From the NCBI GenBank assembly GCA_019057475.1, contig DXJO01000049.1:1-38440 (forward strand): a DNA stretch of 38,440 bases, given 5' to 3'. The stretch is from Candidatus Thorarchaeota archaeon (GTDB lineage: Archaea; Asgardarchaeota; Thorarchaeia; Thorarchaeales; Thorarchaeaceae). The notes beneath the pieces were generated by a model. That model had not been told where the DNA came from. It did not search any database and saw only the letters and a list, made by a program, of their open reading frames with translations. A program made the translations under genes and the position numbers. Shown one piece after another: positions 23,547 to 30,446 of this stretch; the stretch's first letter is position 1, and each line of letters starts with the position of its first letter.

Positions 23547-24272
23547 TTAGTTGACCAAGCTGAAGTATATACGCCTCTTGCCGGCGCCCACATTCTTAGT
23601 CTTCCCGATTTTGATAGCGCCTACCTCTCGCGTGTTTTTCACATGCGTTCCGGCACAAGAAGCCACGTCGTAGTTTCCAATGGCAATCACTCTGAACTCC
23701 TTCACTGACTTTGGGACCATCTCAAGGTATCTTGTTTGATAGCCTTTCTCATTGAGGTAGTCAATTGCGTCCCTACGTAGCATAAACTCAATGGAAACAT
23801 CAAGGTTCTTAGCCAGAATCTCGTTCACTCCAGCCTCAACCTTGCGCTTCATCTCATCATCAAAAGACTCAAGCGGCGAGTAGTCGGCCCTGCTCTTGTC
23901 GGGTTTTATCATGTTACCAACAGTGATGACTCCGTAATTTAGCTGGAGGTATCGAGAGAGAACATGCTGCGCCGTGTGGAATCTCATGCTTTCGTATCGC
24001 TTGTTCCAATCAAGAGAACCATGAACATTAGCCCCAGCACTTAGCGCAACGGGCCCGTCCACTAAGTGCTGAATCTCTCCGGAGTCCTTCTTCGTGTTCA
24101 CAATCGTTAGAGTGGTAGTGCCATCGCTTATTTTCCCCCGATCTCCGCTCTGCCCGCCTCCCTCAGGATAGAATGCCGTGCGATCAAGTACAATATAGCC
24201 ATCGCCCACTGCCACAATCTTCGCATCAAACTCTCGGATGTAATTATCCTTCATGTGGAGGAATTCGGTCAC
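23547..24272 (-). CDS. alaX: Alanyl-tRNA editing protein AlaX (AlaX-M type)
   Basis: This is a free-standing editing domain that hydrolyses Ser or Gly mis-attached to tRNA(Ala). The 241 residues contain the N-terminal YPEGGGQSGDRG segment typical of AlaX-M. The zinc-binding HTAQH (about 99-103) and CAGTH motifs of the AlaRS editing fold are both present. The GTG start at 24272 gives the family-typical opening TEFLHMKDNYIREFDA. A GGGGAG ribosome binding site lies inside the end of the upstream gene, six bases away, so the two genes form an operon. Confidence 0.93.
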   Translation of the reverse strand: MTEFLHMKDNYIREFDAKIVAVGDGYIVLDRTAFYPEGGGQSGDRGKISDGTTTLTIVNTKKDSGEIQHLVDGPVALSAGANVHGSLDWNKRYESMRFHTAQHVLSRYLQLNYGVITVGNMIKPDKSRADYSPLESFDDEMKRKVEAGVNEILAKNLDVSIEFMLRRDAIDYLNEKGYQTRYLEMVPKSVKEFRVIAIGNYDVASCAGTHVKNTREVGAIKIGKTKNVGAGKRRIYFSLVN

Positions 24273-24278
24273 ATGTAC

Positions 24279-24812
24279 TTACTCCGGGGAGCTAGTTCTC
24301 CGTCTCGAGCGCAGCCACTCTTCAAGTGCTAGCTGCATCGCCATATCAAGTTCAACACCTGTGAAACTGACACCTTCGCTTTCTGCCGCAGCGTCCATAA
24401 TCTCTTTGACTGCTTCCTTAGATTCCAAGTCGCTAAGTTCGCTGATGATTGTATCAGTAGTGGATTCATCAACACCATGGTCCAAGAGGCATTTCGCCAG
24501 GGGAGTGCGTGATGTCGGTATGTGACCAGAACCTGTGGATGGCTCCAAACCTACTGCGTGCATCTTCTCCTCGAAGCTCTCAGTGATAATGTCTTGCCGG
24601 GACTTGACCGGCACATCCTTGATAGTCTTGCCCTTTTCGATGCGTGACATCATCTTGCTCATTTGTTTGATGATTGGCGGCCCTTCAGGCCCCTTAGGTC
24701 GCCTTCTGATTGCAACCCCTATAACAATTAGAACTATCAATACTGCAACGAAGTAGACACCAGGTGGCTCAAGAAGCAAGGCGGTATTTTGGATAATCTC
24801 ATCTATTTGCAT
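24279..24812 (-). CDS. Membrane-anchored protein of unknown function
   Basis: From the ATG at 24812 this protein has 177 residues. A short N-terminus is followed by one membrane helix (VYFVAVLIVLIVIGVAI) and a positively charged RRRPKGPEG cytoplasmic edge. The rest is a soluble, helical, mixed-charge domain (SRTPLAKCLLDHGVDESTTD, then ELSDLESKEAVKEIMDA). No family was recognised. An upstream start at 24869 would add 19 residues of atypical sequence, and the TATA element at 24872-24879 would then be too close. It sits six bases upstream of alaX, so it is cotranscribed with an RNA-quality-control gene; whether that is functional is unknown. Confidence 0.65.
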   Translation of the reverse strand: MQIDEIIQNTALLLEPPGVYFVAVLIVLIVIGVAIRRRPKGPEGPPIIKQMSKMMSRIEKGKTIKDVPVKSRQDIITESFEEKMHAVGLEPSTGSGHIPTSRTPLAKCLLDHGVDESTTDTIISELSDLESKEAVKEIMDAAAESEGVSFTGVELDMAMQLALEEWLRSRRRTSSPE

Positions 24813-24871
24813 AGGCAACTGCCCCTGTGGTAATCTTGAACCACTGCAGAAGAATCCTTGAGCGACCACAA

Positions 24872-24879
24872 CTTTAAAC
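24872..24879. promoter_or_regulatory. Shared TATA element between larB and the divergent membrane-protein gene
   Basis: CTTTAAAC contains a palindromic TTTAAA core. About 26 bases to the right gives a larB leader of about 24 nt. About 26 bases to the left gives a leader of about 38 nt for the minus-strand gene starting at 24812. One element could serve both directions, or two overlapping promoters share it. Confidence 0.4.
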
Positions 24880-24925
24880 TTTCTCCTGACTAATCCTGAA
24901 ACCGGAAACGCGTGAGGAAGATGTT

Positions 24926-25708
24926 ATGCACACTACTAGAGATATTCTGAAAGCGCTGACCAGCGGAAAGCTGACGATTGAAGAGGCAGAGAAGAAGCTC
25001 CAGGTTCTCACGCTAAGTCATGTGGAGGATCTTGCTGTCCTTGACCACGGTAGACAGGACCGGACTGGCATACCTGAGGTAGTCATGGCAAAAACAAAGC
25101 AGAGCGACGAAATCATCAAAATAACGAGAAACATGCTGGCTGCTAATGGGTTCGCACTACTTACAAGGGCAGACCAGAAGAAAATCGACGCTCTTGAGAG
25201 TGCTATCGATGATTATGTCATCAATGTGAGCGGTAGTGGAGATCATCTCACCGTGTTTGTTCATTCTCAGAACTGGAAACCCCCCGAAGCTTTGGGGAGA
25301 ATAGCCGTAATTACTGCTGGAACCTCAGACATTCCATATGCACGTGAAGTGGAAGCCATTGCCAAAGTCGTGGGAGTTGAAACACTATCATTCTTTGACG
25401 TAGGAGTGGCAGGAATCCACCGACTCATCGACCCCCTGAAGCAAATAATCGAAAAGGATGTAGATGCGGTAGTTGTCCTGGCAGGAATGGAGGGCGCACT
25501 GCCAACTGTAATAGCTTCGTTAGTCGATATTCCCGTGATAGGAGTGCCAATACCATCTGGCTACGGTTATGGTGGCGAAGGAATTTCTGCGCTATATTCA
25601 ATGCTCCAATCATGTGCACCAGGTCTAGCAGTGGTGAACATCGGTAATGGCCTTGGCGCAGGAGCCATAGCATCCCTCATTGCCAGAAGGAGAGGTAAAC
25701 CCAACTGA
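24926..25708 (+). CDS. larB: LarB (nickel-pincer cofactor biosynthesis carboxylase/hydrolase)
   Basis: LarB carboxylates the pyridine ring of nicotinic acid adenine dinucleotide in making the nickel pincer cofactor of lactate racemase. This 260-residue protein has the LarB N-terminal motif LDHGRQDRTGIPEVV and the PurE-like C-terminal domain: ITAGTSDIPYAREVEAIAKV, a DVGVAGIHRL loop, LAGMEGALPTVIASLVDIP and GVPIPSGYGYGGEG. The ATG follows a GAGGAAG site. No larC or larE is in the window, so the pathway would need genes elsewhere. The gene converges on the M20 peptidase gene 20 bases later. Confidence 0.9.
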   Translation: MHTTRDILKALTSGKLTIEEAEKKLQVLTLSHVEDLAVLDHGRQDRTGIPEVVMAKTKQSDEIIKITRNMLAANGFALLTRADQKKIDALESAIDDYVINVSGSGDHLTVFVHSQNWKPPEALGRIAVITAGTSDIPYAREVEAIAKVVGVETLSFFDVGVAGIHRLIDPLKQIIEKDVDAVVVLAGMEGALPTVIASLVDIPVIGVPIPSGYGYGGEGISALYSMLQSCAPGLAVVNIGNGLGAGAIASLIARRRGKPN

Positions 25709-25728
25709 TGCAGACAAAGTCGCATTTA

Positions 25729-26877
25729 TCACTCACCAAAGTGCCGAGCAATTTGAAGGTAGACATCAACAGATTGGAACATCTCATCAATGTGTATGTA
25801 TTCGTCAGGTTGGTGTGCCTGCTCGATGGAGCCGGGTCCACATATCACATTGATAACCTCTATCTTTGGTTGAAGTACCGAGCAGTCCGTGCCAAAAGTT
25901 GCCGCCGTGGGCACTGGCCGCCTTCCTGTAACCCGCTCAACTGCGTCGAGACTAACTCCGACTATTTCAGCATCACGGGGAGTTGAAACAGCAGGCTTGC
26001 CGTGAATGTACTCGATTTCGATGCATTCAGACAATCCAGATTTCGCAAGACGGGCATTCATCTCCGCCAGCACGGACTCCACGGTCTGCCCCTTGGACAG
26101 CCTCATGTCCAAGTGCGCTTCGCAGCGGTCGGGCACGACATTGATCTTCACTCCTCCTTTGATGATACCCACACTGATTGTTGGTTTGCCCAGCAGTTCA
26201 TCTGGTTCAAAGGTGTACGATTGGCCTGTAAGAACATCCAACGCTCTCGTGCATAATCGAATCGCGTTTTTCCCCTCGTTAGGTCTAGACCCGTGAGCGG
26301 CTTTGCCAGTCGCGATTACACGGGACCAGAACATTCCTTTCTCGCCGACAAGGACATTGAGGTTTGTGGGTTCCGCACAGACGCCAAACTTCACTCCCGC
26401 TAGCTTCCCGCTCTTAGCAACCTCTTCAGCACCTGAGCAGCCACTCTCTTCGTCAGATGTGGCCAGCATGAGAAGAGGAAGGTTGTGCTTCTCCTCGCTG
26501 TATAGAATCAGGGTTTCTGTCAAAGCTGTAACTGGCCCCTTCATGTCGCATGCCCCCCGCCCGTACATGCGTCCATCCACAAGCTCTGCACCGAATGGAT
26601 CGTAAGCCCAAGCATCTGGAGAACCAGCTGGTACAGTATCCATATGACCATGCAGGACTAGTGAACCCAATTCTTCGTCCACAGTAGAGAATATCAGATT
26701 TGGCCGATCACTTGGACCAACGGACTCGCAAGCGACACCGTGTGATTCCATATGGTCTCGAAGAACCTTGGCGACTTCAGCTTCTCTGCCCGGGGGGCTC
26801 TCAGAGTTCGTGGCTATGAGAGTTCTAAGAAGTGACAGCATCCGTGATTGGTTGGTCTTGATCAACTTGGCACCCAA
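25729..26877 (-). CDS. M20-family metallopeptidase (ArgE/DapE-like)
   Basis: A 382-residue zinc hydrolase of the acetylornithine deacetylase / succinyl-diaminopimelate desuccinylase family. Metal and catalytic sites are visible in order: GHMDTVPAG (His, catalytic Asp), YGRGACDMKG (bridging Asp), DEESGCSGAE (catalytic Glu and ligand Glu), CAEPT (ligand), and a late His in EQAHQPDEYI. The dimerisation lid contains GKAAHGSRPNEGKNAI. It removes an acyl group or a residue from an amino acid or small peptide; the specific substrate is not clear. The TTG at 26877 has GGATGAT five bases upstream; an ATG 12 codons later lacks a ribosome binding site. Confidence 0.9.
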   Translation of the reverse strand: MGAKLIKTNQSRMLSLLRTLIATNSESPPGREAEVAKVLRDHMESHGVACESVGPSDRPNLIFSTVDEELGSLVLHGHMDTVPAGSPDAWAYDPFGAELVDGRMYGRGACDMKGPVTALTETLILYSEEKHNLPLLMLATSDEESGCSGAEEVAKSGKLAGVKFGVCAEPTNLNVLVGEKGMFWSRVIATGKAAHGSRPNEGKNAIRLCTRALDVLTGQSYTFEPDELLGKPTISVGIIKGGVKINVVPDRCEAHLDMRLSKGQTVESVLAEMNARLAKSGLSECIEIEYIHGKPAVSTPRDAEIVGVSLDAVERVTGRRPVPTAATFGTDCSVLQPKIEVINVICGPGSIEQAHQPDEYIHIDEMFQSVDVYLQIARHFGE

Positions 26878-27007
26878 GCAGCATCATCCCAGACCCTGAT
26901 AATAACATTCCCGAACGCCTGACCTGTGCCAAACGAAAAATGTGGTATGGCTGAAACCTCTCCAGGTCAGTTAAAGGCGGGACGGATTGAGCCGCACTCT
27001 TTGTCCC

Positions 27008-27199
27008 CTATACCCCTATAGCGATGTGCAAATCGTCACCCCACAGGATCCTGCGCTGTTTTCGAATGACGACCGGATATGTCCGTCCATATACATCTTC
27101 AACTGATACCTTGTACTCCCCTGAGAGGAACTTACGCACGGATTTCCGCAACTTGCGTGTGGGGATATCGCGAATGCGTATTGTGTAGGTTTCAGCCAT
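27008..27199 (-). CDS. Small basic protein of unknown function
   Basis: A 63-residue protein starting at ATG 27199, with GGAG about eight bases upstream. It is strongly basic in its first half (TRKLRKSVRKFLSG) and alternates strands (TYTIRIRDI, YKVSVEDVYGR, TYPVVIRK). The length and charge suggest nucleic-acid or ribosome binding, but I know no family. The 300 bases upstream (27200-27499) hold a TATA box and a palindrome and no other gene I can support, so the gene has a distinct promoter and a leader of about 60 nt. Confidence 0.6.
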   Translation of the reverse strand: MAETYTIRIRDIPTRKLRKSVRKFLSGEYKVSVEDVYGRTYPVVIRKQRRILWGDDLHIAIGV

Positions 27200-27249
27200 G
27201 GTTCTTAGCTCCAACGGATGCTGGGTGGCGCGGCCAGCTTGTAACGGTG

Positions 27250-27270
27250 CGAAGCTTGTACAATGCTTCG
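27250..27270. promoter_or_regulatory. Palindrome over the predicted start site of the small basic gene
   Basis: CGAAGC (27250-27255) and GCTTCG (27265-27270) flank TTGTACAAT, whose TTGTACAA is itself palindromic. The copy ACGGTG flanks it on both sides. It covers the predicted transcription start (about 27257) of the minus-strand gene, as a repressor site would. It could also form an mRNA 5' hairpin. Confidence 0.45.
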
Positions 27271-27278
27271 TACGGTGG

Positions 27279-27287
27279 CATATATAC
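27279..27287 (-). promoter_or_regulatory. TATA box of the small basic gene
   Basis: The minus strand reads GTATATATG, a strong archaeal TATA box, with the palindrome directly downstream. Nothing else clear is seen between here and 27499. Confidence 0.6.
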
Positions 27288-27499
27288 GCAAATCGTTTCA
27301 ATTTCAACCGGGAGGGGCAAACAGAGTGGCCTTAGAAGTCATCTAGCTTGTGCGTTCTAACATCGCCTCTAGAACTGAGAGAACGTATTGTAACAGAGAA
27401 CACTGATGATGTCTTCGTCTTAACAAATGGCCAACATCCTGTATGGCAATTATGTATCGTATAGTAGATCCTTAGCGGCTATTTTTTGGTTGGACGTTC

Positions 27500-28975
27500 C
27501 TAGGGATTATACGCGAATGGGTGTCGAGCTGAGTCTTTCCTAGCTACAATCTCATTGACGTCTTGTCGTCGTTCTATCGCCCTTCGGATGGCGTGTCGAA
27601 CTGCACGGAAGTTGTTGATGTGCACACGCTTTGGATTATTGGCACTAGGATGCACGAATACATTGGCGGCTATCACCAAGTCAGGAATGAGCTCCTCAGG
27701 AATTATCATGTCTGTTATGGTGCGTGTCACAGCATCAGCCACTGCCTTCTGAGCTACTTCGTATACCAGCGCTTTGTGTTTTTCATCGACGATTGTAACT
27801 GTTGAAACGAAGACTGTTGTGGGTTCGAGGTCTTTGATGACATTGGAAGCATGAAAGCCCTCCGTCATTGTCCCGGCAGCTGCTAATGCTTCTTTGAGTG
27901 GTCCGTCCCGAAGACCCATGACAAGATCGACGTGTGCAACCTCCAGCCCTTCTCCAGCCAGCGCTTCTCCATGCAGCAATGTCAAGTCGTCGATGACTTC
28001 CGGAACTATGCCAATAGCCGTGGGATAGGACTCAGCAATCAAAGTCTTGTCGCCCATTTTGAACGTGACTGGTCCTCGCTTAATGAGTTGGAGGTCTTCC
28101 AAACACGTCCTGAGCTCGTCTATATCCTCGTACCTGAGAGCGTCACCTTCAATCAATGGAGCTCGTGCGGTTCCTACTGGAATCCCCATCATATTCAAGG
28201 CGGCCTTGACAGCAAGCCCGCCGCCCTTGTTTACCATTAGCCGGATTGTTTTCTGTAAGCTTCGTTGAATGATTAGGCCTTCCTTGAGGTCTCCGCTGGC
28301 AAGTGCTGCTTGCATTCGTATGTAGCGGTCTGGAAAGATATTGGCACTCAAGAGTATCGCACCATCACAGCCGGTAGCAAGGGCTGGAAGAGCAACCTCA
28401 TCATGTCCGATAACTACCTGAAAGGTTTCCGGCCGGCGAACGAGAATCGTCGTAAGATCAAGCAGGTTCGCACTTGAGTCCTTCATCCCGATGATTCCAT
28501 CTATCTCTCGGAGACCATCTACAAGCCACCAATCGATGTTAACTCCCGTCACTTGGGGGATATTGTAAAGGAATATCGGAATATCGCTTGCGTTGGCGAC
28601 CCGTTCAAAGTGCTCATAGATTTCCTTCGTGCTAGGTTTAAGGAAATACGGTGTGACCACTAGTGCGGCCGAAGCACCGAATTCAACAGCTCTCCTTGTG
28701 AGCTGAATGGCTTCCCTTGTGGATGCAGCTCCCGTGCCAGCCATTACAGGAACCCTGCCTTTTGCTGCGTCACAAGCAATCCTGAATGCATCGACCTTCT
28801 CATCGAAGCTCATGCTAGTGAATTCGCCTGTTGTTCCGCAAGGAACGATTCCCGTCGCACCACTCTTGATTACATGGTCAATCAATCCACGGTATTGCTC
28901 CTCGTTGACGCCATCTTTGCTGAATGGTGTTACCAAAGCGGGGAATACGCCCTTGAATGTGAAGTCATCTGTCAT
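27500..28975 (-). CDS. Class I aldolase (NAL/DHDPS family) fused to a formaldehyde-activating enzyme (Fae) domain, intact Fae motifs
   Basis: A 491-residue fusion. Residues 1-300 are a TIM-barrel aldolase: GTTGEF (47-52), Tyr137 in YNIPQVTG and Schiff-base Lys165 in GMKDSS. The Arg that DHDPS uses for aspartate semialdehyde is absent, so it is a pyruvate-type aldolase of other specificity. Residues 333-491 match Fae, which condenses formaldehyde with tetrahydromethanopterin: GEALAGEGLEVAHVDL (conserved His348), a PDLVIAANVFVHP segment, and the C-terminal HPFAYN tail that ends Fae proteins. The part between is shorter than in free Fae and lacks the usual PNLPxKP-like loop. The start ATG lies six bases after the partner gene, with GGAAGTGAT as ribosome binding site. 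Formaldehyde channelling is inference. Confidence 0.87.
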   Translation of the reverse strand: MTDDFTFKGVFPALVTPFSKDGVNEEQYRGLIDHVIKSGATGIVPCGTTGEFTSMSFDEKVDAFRIACDAAKGRVPVMAGTGAASTREAIQLTRRAVEFGASAALVVTPYFLKPSTKEIYEHFERVANASDIPIFLYNIPQVTGVNIDWWLVDGLREIDGIIGMKDSSANLLDLTTILVRRPETFQVVIGHDEVALPALATGCDGAILLSANIFPDRYIRMQAALASGDLKEGLIIQRSLQKTIRLMVNKGGGLAVKAALNMMGIPVGTARAPLIEGDALRYEDIDELRTCLEDLQLIKRGPVTFKMGDKTLIAESYPTAIGIVPEVIDDLTLLHGEALAGEGLEVAHVDLVMGLRDGPLKEALAAAGTMTEGFHASNVIKDLEPTTVFVSTVTIVDEKHKALVYEVAQKAVADAVTRTITDMIIPEELIPDLVIAANVFVHPSANNPKRVHINNFRAVRHAIRRAIERRQDVNEIVARKDSARHPFAYNP

Positions 28976-28981
28976 TTCTGA

Positions 28982-30379
28982 TCACTTCCATATCTGTCCC
29001 AAGGCAGCTGACACGACTCTCTCAGTCGCCGCTGTTACTTGCCGTCGGTTTCTGGAGTTTAGGTCAATGTCTAGTGCCATAATCACCACATTGTCAACAA
29101 TGACTTGATCTGGCACCTTGCCACTCTTGAGATGCGCCGCCACAGCCCTTGCGGCTCCTGACTGTACAGGCCCGTAGAAGAGGGTGGCCTGACGCATTGA
29201 CTTGATTTTCTTGATAGGCACCATGATGCTTGTCGGTCTCACAGGAAGATTAGGTTCCAATATCACCGTTAGTGCTTCGTGACCTACTCTTGGATTCATG
29301 AGCAGCTTAACGAATGCCGAACCCAGAGCGCTATGTTTCGGCCCGGTCATAATAGCCACTGACACGGTATCTTCAGAAGCCTTCCCGATTTCCGCATCTT
29401 GAAGGTAGTCCGGTCCAACTCCGAATGTCCCAAGAGCTCCTTGTATGTCGATGTCCTTTGTAGCCTTGGGATGAGTCAGGGCCTCTATCAGTCCAAGATT
29501 CTCCAGTTCAATTCGAATCTCAGCCCTTAGCTCATGAGTCAGAGTGCCGCCTGAATTCAAAGGCATTCTAGAATAGCCTGCGTTTATCCCCATTATTCTA
29601 AGCGCTGCCTTTACGGGAGGTGCGCCTCCCTTTCTTGTGACTATTCGTGCAAAGGTCTGCGCCGAGAGCTGAAGCTTCGCAGCATTCTTCATGTCACCCT
29701 TTTGCACCTTGTCCATGATGTCGAGCCAAATGTGAGGCATCACGTTTGCGGATGCCAAGATTGCCGCACTCGCTCCTGCCGCAACCGCAGAGAGGAAGCA
29801 CTCATCATGGCCAATCAGCACTGGCATCTTGCCATCTAGCTTCTGAATCAGCTCGAGAGTATGGCCTATGTGGCCACTACTATCCTTGATCCCAACGATA
29901 TTGTCAAGCTCGGCCAAGTCCTCTACAATGTTCGATTGCAGAACCCCGAGCGTACATTGTGGAATGTTATACATTATGATTGGCAGCCCGCCCGTTCCGG
30001 CAACAGCTTCATAGTGCTCGTAGTATCCCTTGTCTGTCGGGCGAAGATAGAATGGCGAAATGACTAGGGCTGCATCGCATCCTATGTCTGCAGCATACTT
30101 GGTCATCTTGACTGTTGCTTCTGTGCTAGTTTCTCCAGTCCCAGCCACCACGGGCACGCGACCATCCGCGAATTCCACACACATCTTGAAGAGTTTCTTC
30201 CGCTCCTCGGTCCGCATATAGACGAATTCTCCGGTCGTCCCAGCAGGCACAAGACCCGTCGCGCCCTTCTCAATCGTGTAATCGATTATGTCCTTGAATC
30301 CTTCTTCTATTATGTCGCCGTCCTTTGTGAAAGGGGTCACCAAGGCGGGCATAACACCCTTTGGTTCGAACTTAGCCAT
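28982..30379 (-). CDS. Class I aldolase fused to a degenerate Fae-like domain (paralogue of the next gene)
   Basis: From the ATG at 30379 (AGGTGG six bases upstream; the TTG one codon earlier is less likely) this is a 465-residue paralogue of the downstream gene. Counting that upstream residue, the barrel keeps GTTGEF, Tyr138 in YNIPQCT and Lys166 in GIKDSS, so it should be a working aldolase. The C-terminal domain (about 330-462) is Fae-like and keeps the EPNLPVRPTSIMVP and FYGPVQSGAARAVAAHL segments. But the conserved His is Ser341, the nearby Asp is Ala343, and the HPFAxN tail is missing. It is probably not an active Fae by itself. It is the first gene of the two-gene operon and has its own TATA box. 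Confidence 0.85.
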   Translation of the reverse strand: MAKFEPKGVMPALVTPFTKDGDIIEEGFKDIIDYTIEKGATGLVPAGTTGEFVYMRTEERKKLFKMCVEFADGRVPVVAGTGETSTEATVKMTKYAADIGCDAALVISPFYLRPTDKGYYEHYEAVAGTGGLPIIMYNIPQCTLGVLQSNIVEDLAELDNIVGIKDSSGHIGHTLELIQKLDGKMPVLIGHDECFLSAVAAGASAAILASANVMPHIWLDIMDKVQKGDMKNAAKLQLSAQTFARIVTRKGGAPPVKAALRIMGINAGYSRMPLNSGGTLTHELRAEIRIELENLGLIEALTHPKATKDIDIQGALGTFGVGPDYLQDAEIGKASEDTVSVAIMTGPKHSALGSAFVKLLMNPRVGHEALTVILEPNLPVRPTSIMVPIKKIKSMRQATLFYGPVQSGAARAVAAHLKSGKVPDQVIVDNVVIMALDIDLNSRNRRQVTAATERVVSAALGQIWK

Positions 30380-30415
30380 CAAGAACCACCTGACAGGCTT
30401 CGCGGGCTGTGCAGT

Positions 30416-30424
30416 TGTATAAAA
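30416..30424 (-). promoter_or_regulatory. TATA box of the aldolase-Fae operon
   Basis: The minus strand reads CTTTTATAC, centred about 41 bases before the ATG at 30379. The predicted leader of about 15 nt contains the AGGTGG site, so the two fusion genes can be transcribed separately from the large genes upstream. Confidence 0.55.
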
Positions 30425-30446
30425 GGTTCCGCTTGTTAGTTTCAGA

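Noticed and set aside
27390-27430. TGATGA and CTGA strings resembling C/D-box RNA elements
   Set aside because: The order and spacing do not fit a C/D guide RNA (C, D', C', D).
27500-30379. Naming the two aldolases dihydrodipicolinate synthase (DapA)
   Set aside because: The Arg that binds aspartate semialdehyde after YNIP is replaced (Val/Thr region), and both carry Fae domains, so lysine synthesis is unlikely.
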